Source: Limimaricola sp027213785 (lineage in GTDB: Bacteria; Pseudomonadota; Alphaproteobacteria; Rhodobacterales; Rhodobacteraceae). From it: 64,000 nt of DNA. The notes under the pieces were generated by a model that ran no database searches, was not told the origin of the DNA, and saw nothing but the letters and a program-made list of their open reading frames with translations. A program made the translations under genes and the position numbers. How positions within the stretch are numbered: the first letter of the stretch is position 1; every line of letters starts with the position of its first letter. Positions 8,221 to 17,088 of the stretch are shown one piece after another. The stretch covers positions 1-64,000 of the forward strand of contig NZ_CP193756.1 in NCBI RefSeq assembly GCF_050847355.1. The letters run 5' to 3'.

Positions 8221-9238
8221 GATCCTGTCCGGCATCGGCGCCACGGAGCGCTGGCTGATCGTCATCATCGCCTGCATCGGGGCGGGATTGGCCCTGGGCA
8301 CCGATACCTTCCTGACCCTGGTCAACATGTTCGACCTGCTCAACTACTCGGCCGTGAACGTGATCTTCGCCGCCGGCCTGCTGGTGGTGCTGGTCGCGGG
8401 CGGCATCGACATCTCCTTCGCGGTGGCCGCCTCGGTGGTGCAGTATCTGACCGCGATCACGCTGATGCAGTTCGGCGGCGGCAACTGGGCCGTGGGCTTC
8501 GGATTGGCGATGCTGTTCGGCGCCGGTCTCGGCGCGATCAACGCGGCGCTGATCTACCATTTCCGGATTATCTCCATCGTCGTCACCATCGCCACCTTCA
8601 ACCTGTTCTTCGGCCTGCTGATGTTCTTCACCGGCGGCGTCTCGATCTACATGCTGCCAAGCTGGCTGACCCGCCGGGTGATCCTGTTCGAACAGGAGAC
8701 CGCCGTGGGCTGGGCCGAGATCACCCTGCCGGTCGCGGTGATGGTCGCGGTGCTCGCCGCCACGTGGCTGCTGCTGCGCCGGGTCAGCATCGGCCGGCAG
8801 CTCTTCGCGATGGGCGACAACACGGAAGGCGCGCGGCGGCTCGGCATCAATATCGGCGCGATGCACTACCTCGCCTATGGCTGGCTCGGCGCCTGCGCCG
8901 GGATCGCCGGGCTGATGCAGGCCCATTACGCGCAGGAGGTGGTGCCCAACGCGCTCTACGGCCGCGAGCTGGAGGTGCTGGCCGCCGTCGTTCTGGGCGG
9001 GGCGCGGCTCGGCGGCGGGCGCGGCACGCTTCTGGGGGCGGTCCTCGGGCTGGTGCTCATCTCCGTGACCCAGAACGGGCTAAACCTGCTGGGCGTCTCG
9101 CCCTACGCCTTCCGCATGATCGTCGGCTTCATCATCCTCGTCGCGATCAGCATGTCCGGGGAAACGCTGGGCTTCCTCAACGAACGCCTGCGCCGTCCCC
9201 GTCTCGCCCATACGCCTCGGAAGGGAGCCGCGTCATGA
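8213..9238 (+). CDS. Sugar ABC importer permease 1 (RbsC family)
   Basis: A 341-aa inner-membrane permease (BPD_transp_2) with about 8-10 hydrophobic segments. The conserved stretches VVLVAGGIDISFAV and VLAAVVLGGARLGGGRGTLLG are family hallmarks. ATG 8213 is chosen because GGAGG lies 8 bases upstream; it overlaps the ATPase stop, implying translational coupling. It ends in an ATGA overlap with the second permease. The two permeases probably form a heterodimer. Confidence 0.92.
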   Translation: MPKILSGIGATERWLIVIIACIGAGLALGTDTFLTLVNMFDLLNYSAVNVIFAAGLLVVLVAGGIDISFAVAASVVQYLTAITLMQFGGGNWAVGFGLAMLFGAGLGAINAALIYHFRIISIVVTIATFNLFFGLLMFFTGGVSIYMLPSWLTRRVILFEQETAVGWAEITLPVAVMVAVLAATWLLLRRVSIGRQLFAMGDNTEGARRLGINIGAMHYLAYGWLGACAGIAGLMQAHYAQEVVPNALYGRELEVLAAVVLGGARLGGGRGTLLGAVLGLVLISVTQNGLNLLGVSPYAFRMIVGFIILVAISMSGETLGFLNERLRRPRLAHTPRKGAAS

Positions 9239-10254
9239 AAGAGCTCGTCGCACAACTCGTGCCCGGTCGCGCGGCCAAGCCGACCTCGGCCCAGCCCCTG
9301 AGCGGCGAGAACCTCGCCCTTCTGGGCATCCTCGCGGCGCTGATATTGCTGTTCGGCGCGGTGACCGACCGCTTCCTGACCGGCGCCACCTTCGCCTCGA
9401 TCGCCTACCAGCTCCCCGAGCTGGGTCTGCTGACGCTGGCGATGCTGATCCCGCTGCTCTCGGGCGGCCTGAACCTCGCGATCACCTTCTCGGCCAACAT
9501 CTCCGGGTTGGTTCTGGCCTGGGTGCTGATGTGGGGCGGTGGCGGCGATGCCGGCGTGGCCATGCTGATCCTTGCCATGATCGCGGCCATCATCAGCGGC
9601 GCGGTCATCGGCTGGGTGCTCGGCGCGGTGATCGCCTATACCGGCGCGCACCCGATCCTCGCCTCTCTGGCGATGATGATTTTCCTGCGCGGTCTGGGCG
9701 AGTTCCTGACCCGTGGCGGCAGCGTCTCGGGCTTTCCGCCCGAACTGGTCTGGCTGGGGCAGGGGGAGTTGCTCGGCGTGCCGGTGCCGCTGGTGATCTT
9801 CGCGATCTGCGTCGCACTCTGGGCGCTGATCCTAAACCGCACCCGGCTCGGCTTCTCGATCTACCAGCTCGGCTCGAACCTCGAGGCGACCCGCTATTCC
9901 GGCATCAACACGCGCCGCGCGCTGACCATGGTTTACGTGCTGTCGGGCGCGATGTGCGCGATTGCCGGAATCGTCATGGCCAGCCGTTTCAACTCGGTGC
10001 GCGTCGGCCATGGCGAGGCCTACCTGCTGATCACCGTTCTGGCCTGCTTCCTCGGCCGGGTCGATCCCTTCGGCGGCTTCGGCCGGGTCGTACCGGTGGT
10101 CCTGTCGCTGGTGATCCTTCAGGTGATCGGCTCCGGGCTGAACCTGCTCGGCACCAACCAGCACCTCGCGACGGCGCTCTGGGGCGGCATCCTCGTTCTC
10201 GTGATGGCCGTGCGCTTCCTCTGGGCGCGGCTTGCCCTGTTTCGGCCGCGCTGA
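9235..10254 (+). CDS. Sugar ABC importer permease 2 (RbsC family)
   Basis: A 339-aa permease, the partner of the preceding one. It starts at the ATGA overlap (9235) with AGGGAG upstream. Hydrophobic segments run through the protein, with IPLLSGGLNLAITFSANISG (about residues 75-95) corresponding to the GGIDLSVG region of the family and the ATRYSGIN coupling segment in the C-terminal half. The reading frame is open far upstream of the true start, but that part is antisense-like noise over permease 1. It is followed after 37 bases by the epimerase gene. Confidence 0.92.
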   Translation: MKELVAQLVPGRAAKPTSAQPLSGENLALLGILAALILLFGAVTDRFLTGATFASIAYQLPELGLLTLAMLIPLLSGGLNLAITFSANISGLVLAWVLMWGGGGDAGVAMLILAMIAAIISGAVIGWVLGAVIAYTGAHPILASLAMMIFLRGLGEFLTRGGSVSGFPPELVWLGQGELLGVPVPLVIFAICVALWALILNRTRLGFSIYQLGSNLEATRYSGINTRRALTMVYVLSGAMCAIAGIVMASRFNSVRVGHGEAYLLITVLACFLGRVDPFGGFGRVVPVVLSLVILQVIGSGLNLLGTNQHLATALWGGILVLVMAVRFLWARLALFRPR

Positions 10255-10291
10255 GCGGCCGGCCCCCTCAATCCATGAAAAGGAATAGACA

Positions 10292-11173
10292 ATGAGCGTC
10301 AGCGGATTCGGCGTACACACCGCGATGTGGGCGATGGAGTGGAACCGCGAGGCGGCGGAGTTCGCCATCCCCGAGGCGGTCAAGCACGACATCGATTTTC
10401 TCGAGATCACCATGCTCGACCCCGAAGGCGTCGACACGGCCCATACCCGCGGCCTGCTCGAGCGCCACGAGGTCGACTGCGTGGCCTCGCTCGGCCTGCC
10501 GCTCGACCGGCTGCCGACCAACGACCCGGAGGGCGCCCTGGCTTTCTTGAAGATGGCGATCGACACCTCGGACGCGATCGGGGCCAAGGCGATGAGCGGC
10601 GTGCTTTATGGTGGCATCGGCCAGCGCACCGGCACCGCCCCGACCGAGGCTGAGATCGACGCCACCGCGCGGGTGGTGCGCGACGCCGCTGCCTACGCGA
10701 AAACGCGCGGCATGCTCTACGGGCTTGAGGCGGTAAACCGCTACGAAAACCACATCCTCAACACCGCCGACCAGGCGGTGAAACTGTGCGAGAAGGTGGG
10801 GGCGGACAACCTCTTCGTCCATCTCGACACCTACCACATGAACATTGAGGAAAAGGGTCTCGCCAACGGCATCCTGCGTGCCCGCGAACACCTGAAATAC
10901 ATTCACCTTTCGGCTTCGGACCGCGGCACGCCGGGGCGCGACACGATCCAGTGGGACGAAATCTTCGGGGCGCTCGCGGCGATCGGCTTCAAGGGCGGGA
11001 TGGCGATGGAGAGCTTCATCACCGTGCCGCCACAGATCGCTTCCGCGCTCTCGGTCTGGCGCCAGGTCGCGCCGGCGCGCGAAGAGGTCCTCAATGACGG
11101 GCTCGGCTTCCTCCGGATGAAGGCGAGCCAATATGGCCTGATCAACTCGGCCGAGGAGAAGAAAACGGCATGA
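10292..11173 (+). CDS. Ketose 3-epimerase of the DTE/DPE (TIM-barrel) family
   Basis: A 293-aa AP-endonuclease-2-like TIM barrel. The metal and substrate residues of D-tagatose/D-psicose 3-epimerases are in place: glutamate in GLEAVNRYENHILNT, HLDTYHMNIEE (the Asp-His pair), a histidine in IHLSASDRGTPG and glutamate in AMESFI. These enzymes invert C3 of free ketoses (for example D-psicose/D-fructose or D-ribulose/D-xylulose). ATG 10292 follows AAGGAA. The gene overlaps the FGGY kinase by ATGA, so the two products are coupled. I infer epimerisation of an imported ketose before or instead of phosphorylation. Confidence 0.85.
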   Translation: MSVSGFGVHTAMWAMEWNREAAEFAIPEAVKHDIDFLEITMLDPEGVDTAHTRGLLERHEVDCVASLGLPLDRLPTNDPEGALAFLKMAIDTSDAIGAKAMSGVLYGGIGQRTGTAPTEAEIDATARVVRDAAAYAKTRGMLYGLEAVNRYENHILNTADQAVKLCEKVGADNLFVHLDTYHMNIEEKGLANGILRAREHLKYIHLSASDRGTPGRDTIQWDEIFGALAAIGFKGGMAMESFITVPPQIASALSVWRQVAPAREEVLNDGLGFLRMKASQYGLINSAEEKKTA

Positions 11174-12780
11174 CGGGCGACGGCGCGTCCTTCTATCTCG
11201 GTATCGATGTCGGCACCGGCAGCGCCCGCGCCGGGCTGTTCGACGCCGATGGGCGGATGCATGGCACGGGCAAGCGGGACATCACCCTGCACCGCGACGC
11301 GGCCGACCGGGCCGAGCAGTCGAGCGACGAAATCTGGAAGGCCGTCTGCGCGGCGACCCGGATCGCCATCGCGCGGGCCGCTATCGAACCGTCGGCCATC
11401 GCGGGCATCGGCTTCGACGCCACCTGCTCGCTCGTGGTTCTGGGCGAGAGCGAGGCGCCGCTGCCCGTCAGCCCCGGCGGCGATCCGGCGCGAAACGTCA
11501 TCGTCTGGATGGATCACCGCGCGGTGGATCAGGCCAGGCGGATCAACGCTACGGGTCACTCGGTGCTGCGCTATGTCGGCGGCACTATCTCGCCCGAGAT
11601 GGAAACGCCGAAGCTGCTCTGGCTCAAGGAGCAAACGCCCGAAGTCTACGCCGCCGCATGGCAGTTCATGGACCTGACCGATTTCCTGACATGGCGCGCC
11701 ACAGGGGATCTGGCGCGCTCGACCTGCACCGTGACCTGCAAATGGACCTATCTGGCGCATGAGGAGCGCTGGGACCCGAACTATTTTCGCCGGATCGGGC
11801 TGGGCGACTTCGTCGATGATGGCTTCGCCCGGATCGGGCAGCACATCGTGCCGCCCGGCACCGCACTGGGGCAGGGGCTCTCGCCGCGCGCGGCGGAAGA
11901 ACTCGGCCTTGTCGCGGGAACACCTGTGGCCGCCGGGCTGATCGACGCCCATGCCGGGGGCCTTGGCACGGTCGGCACGCAGGGCGCGCCGCAGCACGAC
12001 CTTGCCTATGTCTTCGGCACATCCTCCTGCACCATGACCAGCAGTCATGAACCGGTTTTCGTGCCGGGTGTGTGGGGGCCCTATTTCTCCGCCATGGTTC
12101 CCGGGATGTGGCTCAACGAGGGCGGGCAGTCCGTTGCTGGCGCCGCCATCGCGCGGCTAATAGCGATGCACCCTGCGGCCGCGCAGGCGCGCACACAATC
12201 CGAGGCCGAGGGGCTGAGCCTGCCGGACTGGCTGGCGCGGCGGGCCGCCGCAAAGTCGGATGATCTATCGGCCGCGGTGGATCTTGCTCGCGGGCTGCAC
12301 GTCGTGCCGGAGTTCCTTGGCAATCGCGCGCCACATGCGGACCCCGCCGCCCGGGCTGTGATTGCCGGTCTCGACATGGCAGAGGATCTCGACAGCTTGG
12401 TCGCGCTTTATATCGCCGGCCTGTGCGGGGTCGGTTACGGGCTTAGGCAAATTGCCGAGACGCAGAACGCTGCCGGCGCAATCACGCGGCGCATCGTCAT
12501 CAGCGGGGGGGCAGGCCAGTCGGATCTCGTGCGCCAAGTGCTCGCTGACGCGACCGGAATGCCGGTGCTGTCAAGTAAGGCCGAGGAACCGGTGCTGCTC
12601 GGCTCCGCCATCCTTGGGGCCTTGGCCGCAGGTGACGTGCCGAATGCGAATGAGGCTATGCGTCGGATGAGCGGAGTAGGCGGGACCTACGCACCGAGCG
12701 AAGCGGCGGTGCTGGACCATGAAAAAAGATACCGGGCATTTCTTGCCTTACAGAGGGCAGGGCGGGAGATCCGCAACTGA
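11170..12780 (+). CDS. FGGY pentulose kinase, D-ribulokinase type
   Basis: A 536-aa sugar kinase. The N-terminal nucleotide fold starts YLGIDVGTGSARAGLFD; IAGIGFDATCSLVVLGE, VWMDHRAVDQARRIN, LIDAHAGGLG and VFGTSSCTM are specific to the FGGY/YDR109C D-ribulokinase branch rather than classic xylulokinase or AraB. VPGVWGPYFSAMVPGMWLNE is another hallmark of this branch. The C-terminal phosphate-binding part reads RIVISGGAGQSDLVRQ. Expected reaction: D-ribulose (or a related pentulose or pentitol) plus ATP to the 5-phosphate, feeding the pentose phosphate pathway. It is the last gene of the rightward operon, starting within the epimerase stop. Confidence 0.87.
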   Translation: MTGDGASFYLGIDVGTGSARAGLFDADGRMHGTGKRDITLHRDAADRAEQSSDEIWKAVCAATRIAIARAAIEPSAIAGIGFDATCSLVVLGESEAPLPVSPGGDPARNVIVWMDHRAVDQARRINATGHSVLRYVGGTISPEMETPKLLWLKEQTPEVYAAAWQFMDLTDFLTWRATGDLARSTCTVTCKWTYLAHEERWDPNYFRRIGLGDFVDDGFARIGQHIVPPGTALGQGLSPRAAEELGLVAGTPVAAGLIDAHAGGLGTVGTQGAPQHDLAYVFGTSSCTMTSSHEPVFVPGVWGPYFSAMVPGMWLNEGGQSVAGAAIARLIAMHPAAAQARTQSEAEGLSLPDWLARRAAAKSDDLSAAVDLARGLHVVPEFLGNRAPHADPAARAVIAGLDMAEDLDSLVALYIAGLCGVGYGLRQIAETQNAAGAITRRIVISGGAGQSDLVRQVLADATGMPVLSSKAEEPVLLGSAILGALAAGDVPNANEAMRRMSGVGGTYAPSEAAVLDHEKRYRAFLALQRAGREIRN

Positions 12781-12813
12781 GGAAAAGGCGGGTTTAAGGA
12801 AGCCAGTTCGTCG

Positions 12814-12843
12814 TATCCGATAAGTCGGTTTATCGAATGTGAG
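12814..12843. other. Putative tyrosine-recombinase core site 2
   Basis: TCCGATAA-GTCGGT-TTATCGAA at 12816-12837 is the arm sequence of sites 1 and 3 with a 6-bp spacer; the right arm has one mismatch. It lies between the convergent ends of the ketose operon (12780) and the sugar-acid operon (12884). There is no T-run after it, so it does not look like an ordinary terminator. Confidence 0.45.
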
Positions 12844-12883
12844 GGCTGTCAGTTTGGGAGATGTTCGATTGACTTGATATGTT

Positions 12884-13621
12884 TTACACCACCAGGCCGA
12901 CCGACACCGTTGCGGCCCCGGCGCTCGCGCGGGCAAGGTTGGCCCCCTCCAGCGGTATCGGCCCGACCCGCGCGCCGGTGATGATCACGTCTCCCTTGCG
13001 CAGGGGCAGATTCTGATCTGCCGCGTGACGTGTCAGCCAAGTGAGGAAGGACAGCGCCTCTTCGAGGCTTTGCACGGTTTCTGAGGCCACGACAGGCCGG
13101 TCGTCCAACCACAGTCGGATGTCCAACGGTCCGGTCATGGCGTCGCGCCAGCCGGGCAGGGCCTCACCCAGCACAATAAAGCCGGAGCTGAAGCCATCGG
13201 CCATGGCCACCAGTGGAAGCACCGCCTTGCGGTCTGCAAAGCGCGATGCGACGATTTCGAAACACAGCCGGACCTCGCCAATGGCGGCCAAGATGGTCTC
13301 TCGGTCGGCACCGGGATGCAGGTCAGCGCCGAGGATCAGCGCGGTCTCGACCTCAATTGCGGCATCCCGTGGGAGCGGGAGCAGCGTGTCGCCCGACGGC
13401 ACGACCCTCTGGCCAGGCAGCGCGGCGGCATGCCGGTCACGCCCCTCCAGTAGGGCCATCTTCCACGCTCCGCCCCCCAGCGCCTTGACGACGGCACGCT
13501 GCACCGCATAGGCGGCGTCGGTATCCGGAGGCGGCACCGGCAGGCCAACGGGGCGGGCACCGCCGCGCCAGACCTGCAACAACGTGCGGGACGCTGTCTC
13601 GACATCGAATGTATCAGTCAT
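12884..13621 (-). CDS. MhpD-like 2-keto-4-pentenoate hydratase / decarboxylase family protein
   Basis: A 245-aa cytoplasmic protein of the fumarylacetoacetase-fold hydratase family. Supporting stretches are AYAVQRAVVKALGG, WKMALLEG, EVETALILGADL and CFEIVASRF (metal-site acidic residues), and the C-terminal LRKGDVIITGARVGPIPLEGA. Family members hydrate or decarboxylate 2-keto acids, mostly in aromatic breakdown. Here the gene overlaps the KDG-kinase gene by 8 bases at the end of a sugar-acid operon, so I infer a role on a 2-keto-3-deoxy or unsaturated keto acid. The exact substrate is not visible. Confidence 0.75.
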   Translation of the reverse strand: MTDTFDVETASRTLLQVWRGGARPVGLPVPPPDTDAAYAVQRAVVKALGGGAWKMALLEGRDRHAAALPGQRVVPSGDTLLPLPRDAAIEVETALILGADLHPGADRETILAAIGEVRLCFEIVASRFADRKAVLPLVAMADGFSSGFIVLGEALPGWRDAMTGPLDIRLWLDDRPVVASETVQSLEEALSFLTWLTRHAADQNLPLRKGDVIITGARVGPIPLEGANLARASAGAATVSVGLVV

Positions 13622-14555
13622 CGAGGCTTTCCATCAGGCCAGGCACTGGCATTACGTTTCGGGGGATGATCGCGCCCGGGTGGGTCACGACGACAGTGGC
13701 CAGCCGAGCGGCGCCGGCGATCGCCTGCTTTGTGGACAGCCCGGCCAGCCGGGCGGCCAACAGCCCGGCATTGAAGCTGTCACCGGCGCCCGTGGTATCG
13801 AGCGCGGCGACGGATGACGGTATCTCGTGCCGTTGCACCACATGTTCGCACGCTGCCGCACGTAGCACCGCGCTGCCGCCTGTTGTCAGGACAATCTCCG
13901 CGTCGCTCAAGCCTCGCAGGGTGGCTACCGCGGCGGCTGGATCCGCGCAGCCGAAGCAGGCGGCGATGTCGTCGAAGGAGGGGAGGAGCAACGTGGCGAT
14001 CTCGGCCGCTCGCGCTATTTCTCGCCGCGCCGTTGCGACATCGGACCATAGGACGGGCCGGTAATTGGTGTCGAAAACGATGGTGACGCCCTCGTCCCTC
14101 CGTCGTTGCAGTGCGTCGAGCAACGCCGCGCGCCCCTCGGGCCGCAGCACCGCCAGCGTGACCGCCGAGAGAAACAGCGTGTCAGCCCGATCGAGCGCGG
14201 TCAGATCCGCGCCGTCGCGGAACATGTCCCGGAACGGTGACTGGTCGCGCCAATAGGTGAAGCTGCGCTCGCCCGCCCCGTCGGTCGCGATGAAGCTGAG
14301 GCCTGGACGCCGCCCTTCGCATTGCCGCACGAGCGAGGTATCGACCCCTTCTGCCTCAATCTGCCTGCGCAGCCACAGGCTGTGTGGGTCGTCCCCCAAG
14401 CAGGACAGGTAGCCGACGCTGCCCGGCGCGGTCAGCCGCGCCAGGTAGATCGCCGTGTTCAGCGCGTCGCCCCCCGCCCGCCGGTCGAAGGTCGAGGGGG
14501 CGTCGGGCCGGGCGGTGAACTCGATCAGCGGTTCGCCGATGGACAGGATTCGCAT
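13614..14555 (-). CDS. kdgK: 2-dehydro-3-deoxygluconokinase (PfkB family)
   Basis: A 313-aa sugar kinase. It starts MRILSIGEPLIEFTA and shows the KDG-kinase features YWRDQSPFR (near residue 105), VFDTNYRPVLW (near 170) and the PfkB signature LDTTGAGDSFNAGL with the catalytic aspartate (near 255). Expected reaction: KDG plus ATP to KDPG, which an aldolase (not in the window) splits to pyruvate and glyceraldehyde 3-phosphate. It begins 2 bases after the dehydrogenase stop and overlaps the hydratase start, inside one leftward operon. Confidence 0.87.
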   Translation of the reverse strand: MRILSIGEPLIEFTARPDAPSTFDRRAGGDALNTAIYLARLTAPGSVGYLSCLGDDPHSLWLRRQIEAEGVDTSLVRQCEGRRPGLSFIATDGAGERSFTYWRDQSPFRDMFRDGADLTALDRADTLFLSAVTLAVLRPEGRAALLDALQRRRDEGVTIVFDTNYRPVLWSDVATARREIARAAEIATLLLPSFDDIAACFGCADPAAAVATLRGLSDAEIVLTTGGSAVLRAAACEHVVQRHEIPSSVAALDTTGAGDSFNAGLLAARLAGLSTKQAIAGAARLATVVVTHPGAIIPRNVMPVPGLMESLDD

Positions 14556-14557
14556 TG

Positions 14558-15478
14558 TCAGCCTCGATGGGGCGTCGGCAGCGGCCGGCCGGCGAAATGG
14601 GCGGCTAGGTTGTCCAGCACCAGCTGCGCCATCGCGCGCCGCGCTTCGACGGTCGCCGATGCGAGATGCGGCGTCAGCACGCAGTTCGGGGCGTCGAGCA
14701 GCGCTTGCGGGACGTTTGGCTCGTCGTCGAACACGTCGAGCCCGGCGCCGGCGATCGCGCCCGAGGCCAGCGCGTCGGCCAGCGCGGCCGCGTCCACGAC
14801 GGGGCCGCGGGCGACATTGACGACTATCCCCTGCGGCCCGAGGGCCGCCAGCACGTCGGCGCTGACGAGGTGCCGGGTCTCCGCCCCCCCGGCCGCGGTC
14901 ACGAACAGCAGGTCGCAGTGCTCCGCCAAGGCGAGGGCATCGGCGCAGAACCGGTCGGGCGCGTCAGACCGCTCGCGGCGCGAGGTGTAGCTGACATCCA
15001 TGCCCAGATCGCGCAGCATCTGAGCCAGCCGCCGGCCTATACGGCCGTAGCCCAGGATACCCGCCCGCCGCTCCAGCACCGACGGGGACAGCCCCAGTTT
15101 GCCGCCGGCAGCCCACCGGCCGGCGCGCACGAAGCGGTCGGCTACGGCGATCTGCCGCCCAGCAGCCAGCGCCAGCGCCAGCGCCATCTCCGCCACCGCC
15201 GGCGACAACACGTCCGGCGTCGTGGTCACGGCGATGCCGCGGCGCGCCGCCTCGGCTAGGTCGACGGCATCGACGCCGACGCCGTTCACCGCGATCAGCC
15301 GCAGCGCCGGCAGCCGCGCCATCTGCGCCGCCGACAGTCCGAGGTTGCCGGCAGTCACCACCGCCTCGGCATTGGTGGCGGCTTCGATATCGCGCAGGAC
15401 CTCGTAGTCGTTCTCCAACCGCCAAGCCATGTCCAGCGGCTTCAGATCGGCGAGTGACAGGATGCGGGGCCGGGTCAT
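14558..15478 (-). CDS. D-2-hydroxyacid dehydrogenase (glyoxylate/2-ketogluconate reductase type)
   Basis: A 306-aa NAD(P)-dependent oxidoreductase. The Rossmann motif GYGRIG is near residue 148, the substrate arginine is in VNVARGPVVD, the catalytic glutamate precedes PNVPQ in DVFDDEPN, and the catalytic histidine is in LTPHLASAT. YTSRRERS after the second Rossmann strand favours NADPH. ATG 15478 overlaps the ABC ATPase stop by ATGA; the longer upstream frame is only read-through. In the operon it probably interconverts a keto acid and a hydroxy acid before KDG phosphorylation. Confidence 0.87.
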   Translation of the reverse strand: MTRPRILSLADLKPLDMAWRLENDYEVLRDIEAATNAEAVVTAGNLGLSAAQMARLPALRLIAVNGVGVDAVDLAEAARRGIAVTTTPDVLSPAVAEMALALALAAGRQIAVADRFVRAGRWAAGGKLGLSPSVLERRAGILGYGRIGRRLAQMLRDLGMDVSYTSRRERSDAPDRFCADALALAEHCDLLFVTAAGGAETRHLVSADVLAALGPQGIVVNVARGPVVDAAALADALASGAIAGAGLDVFDDEPNVPQALLDAPNCVLTPHLASATVEARRAMAQLVLDNLAAHFAGRPLPTPHRG

Positions 15479-16221
15479 GCGATCTGGCCCAAGAAGTTGC
15501 GCAGCCGCTCGTTGGCGGGGTTGCCGAAGAAGGCGGCGGGCGCGCCCTGTTCGACGATCGCGCCGCGGTCCATGAAGATCACCCGGTCGGCGACGGCGCG
15601 GGCGAAATCCATCTCGTGAGTGACGCACAGCATGGTCATGCCCTCGCGCGCGAGGTCGATCATCGTGTCGAGAACCTCCTTGACCATCTCGGGGTCGAGC
15701 GCCGAGGTCGGCTCGTCGAACAGCATGATCCTGGGCTTCATGCACAGTGCGCGGGCGATGGCGACCCGCTGCTGCTGGCCGCCCGAGAGCTGGGCGGGAT
15801 ACTTGTCGGCCTGCTCAGGAATCCGGACCCGCTCCAAATAGTGCCGCGCGGTTGCCTCGGCCTCGGCGCGCGGGATCCTGCGGGTCTTCATCGGCGACAG
15901 CACGCAGTTCTCCAGCACGGTCATATGCGGGAACAGGTTGAAGTTCTGGAACACCATGCCGACGTCACGGCGGACCCGGGCGACGTTATCGCCGCCAGCG
16001 GTCAGCTCGACTCCGTCGACGATGATGGTGCCGGACTGCACCGGCTCGAGCTGGTTGATCGTGCGGATCAGCGTCGACTTGCCGGACCCGGACGGTCCGC
16101 AGATGACGATGCGCTCGCCGCGCCGCACGGTCAGATTGATGCCGACCAGCGCGTGGTAGGCGCCGTAGTACTTGTCGACGGCGCGCATGACCACGGCGTC
16201 TTGGCTCATGTCTTGGCTCAT
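15475..16221 (-). CDS. Polar-amino-acid-type ABC importer ATPase (GlnQ family)
   Basis: A 248-aa ATPase. Walker A GPSGSGKST is near residue 38, the Q-loop is in VFQNFNLFPHMTVLEN, the signature is LSGGQQQRVAIARAL and Walker B is IMLFDEPTSALDPE. A tandem MSQDMSQD at the N-terminus gives two possible starts, 16221 and 16209; 16221 is preferred because AAGGAG stands at good spacing. Gene order binding protein-ATPase-dehydrogenase on the same strand, with an ATGA overlap, ties import to metabolism. Confidence 0.92.
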   Translation of the reverse strand: MSQDMSQDAVVMRAVDKYYGAYHALVGINLTVRRGERIVICGPSGSGKSTLIRTINQLEPVQSGTIIVDGVELTAGGDNVARVRRDVGMVFQNFNLFPHMTVLENCVLSPMKTRRIPRAEAEATARHYLERVRIPEQADKYPAQLSGGQQQRVAIARALCMKPRIMLFDEPTSALDPEMVKEVLDTMIDLAREGMTMLCVTHEMDFARAVADRVIFMDRGAIVEQGAPAAFFGNPANERLRNFLGQIA

Positions 16222-16274
16222 GGTCCTGCTCCTTGCGGGACGGCGCCCGGCCACGGGGGCCGGGCGGCCTCTGG

Positions 16275-17069
16275 TCACTCGGCGGCCTTGACGAAGTCCG
16301 GCAGCGGTTCGCCCAGCCATTTCTCGTGGATTTCGTCGAGCGTGCCGTCGTTGGCCGCAGTCTTCACGAAGGCGTCGATCCGCTCCAACAACGCGTCGGA
16401 GCCGGGCGCCACCGCGATACCCTGGACCTGACTGGATAGGTCGAACTTCTTGTCGAAGCGGCCGGCCGCGACCTTGTCGACCTGCAGGAACACCACGTTC
16501 GACAAGCCGATCGTCTCGACCTGCCCGGACAGCAGCGCTTGCACCGCGCTGGCATCGTCGTCGAAACGGCGGATGTCCGTGCCCTCCGGCGCCACGCCGG
16601 TGACGCCGCTGTCTTGGGTCGAGGCCCGGGCGACAGCAACGGAGCGTGCGGCGAGATCCTCGGGCGCGTCGACCTCGGCTTCGGCGGCGCCGTAGACGGC
16701 GATAGCAATGCCCGCGTAGGGGGTCGAGAAATCGACCTTCTGGGCGCGCTCCTCGGTGATGCCCAGCGAGGCGACCAGCACGTCGACTTGGCCGGAGAGC
16801 AGGTAGGGGATGCGGTTCGGACCGGTCACCGGCACGATCTCGGCTTCCACGCCGAGCGCCTCGCCCAAGGCTCTGGCCACATCGGCGTCGTAGCCGTCCG
16901 GCGCGCCGGAGGCATCCAAGATGCCGAAGGGCGGAAAGTCGACCAACATGCCGATCCGGACGGTGCCGGACTGCTCGATGGCGGACAGATCGGCAGCGGC
17001 CAGCGGGGCGGCCCAGCTCAGCAGCGCTGTCGCGGCCAGCGCGGTGAAACGACGACGGTTCAGCTTCAT
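16275..17069 (-). CDS. Periplasmic binding protein, SBP_bac_3 family
   Basis: A 264-aa solute-binding protein of the amino-acid group. A signal peptide with a twin-arginine-like start (MKLNRRRF) ends around PLAAA. SGTVRIGMLVDFPPFGILDASGAPDGYDADVAR and FSTPY are hallmarks of SBP_bac_3. ATG 17069 follows GAGGAGGAG. Its operon partners handle sugar acids, so I infer that the ligand is an acidic or amino sugar derivative rather than a common amino acid. This is not provable from sequence. Confidence 0.88.
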   Translation of the reverse strand: MKLNRRRFTALAATALLSWAAPLAAADLSAIEQSGTVRIGMLVDFPPFGILDASGAPDGYDADVARALGEALGVEAEIVPVTGPNRIPYLLSGQVDVLVASLGITEERAQKVDFSTPYAGIAIAVYGAAEAEVDAPEDLAARSVAVARASTQDSGVTGVAPEGTDIRRFDDDASAVQALLSGQVETIGLSNVVFLQVDKVAAGRFDKKFDLSSQVQGIAVAPGSDALLERIDAFVKTAANDGTLDEIHEKWLGEPLPDFVKAAE

Positions 17070-17088
17070 GAGTTCTCCTCCTCGAAAC

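Noticed and set aside
12814..12843. Site 2 as an ordinary terminator between convergent operons.
   Set aside because: The dyad is A/T-rich with a weak stem and no T-run in either direction, and its arms recur at two non-terminator positions.
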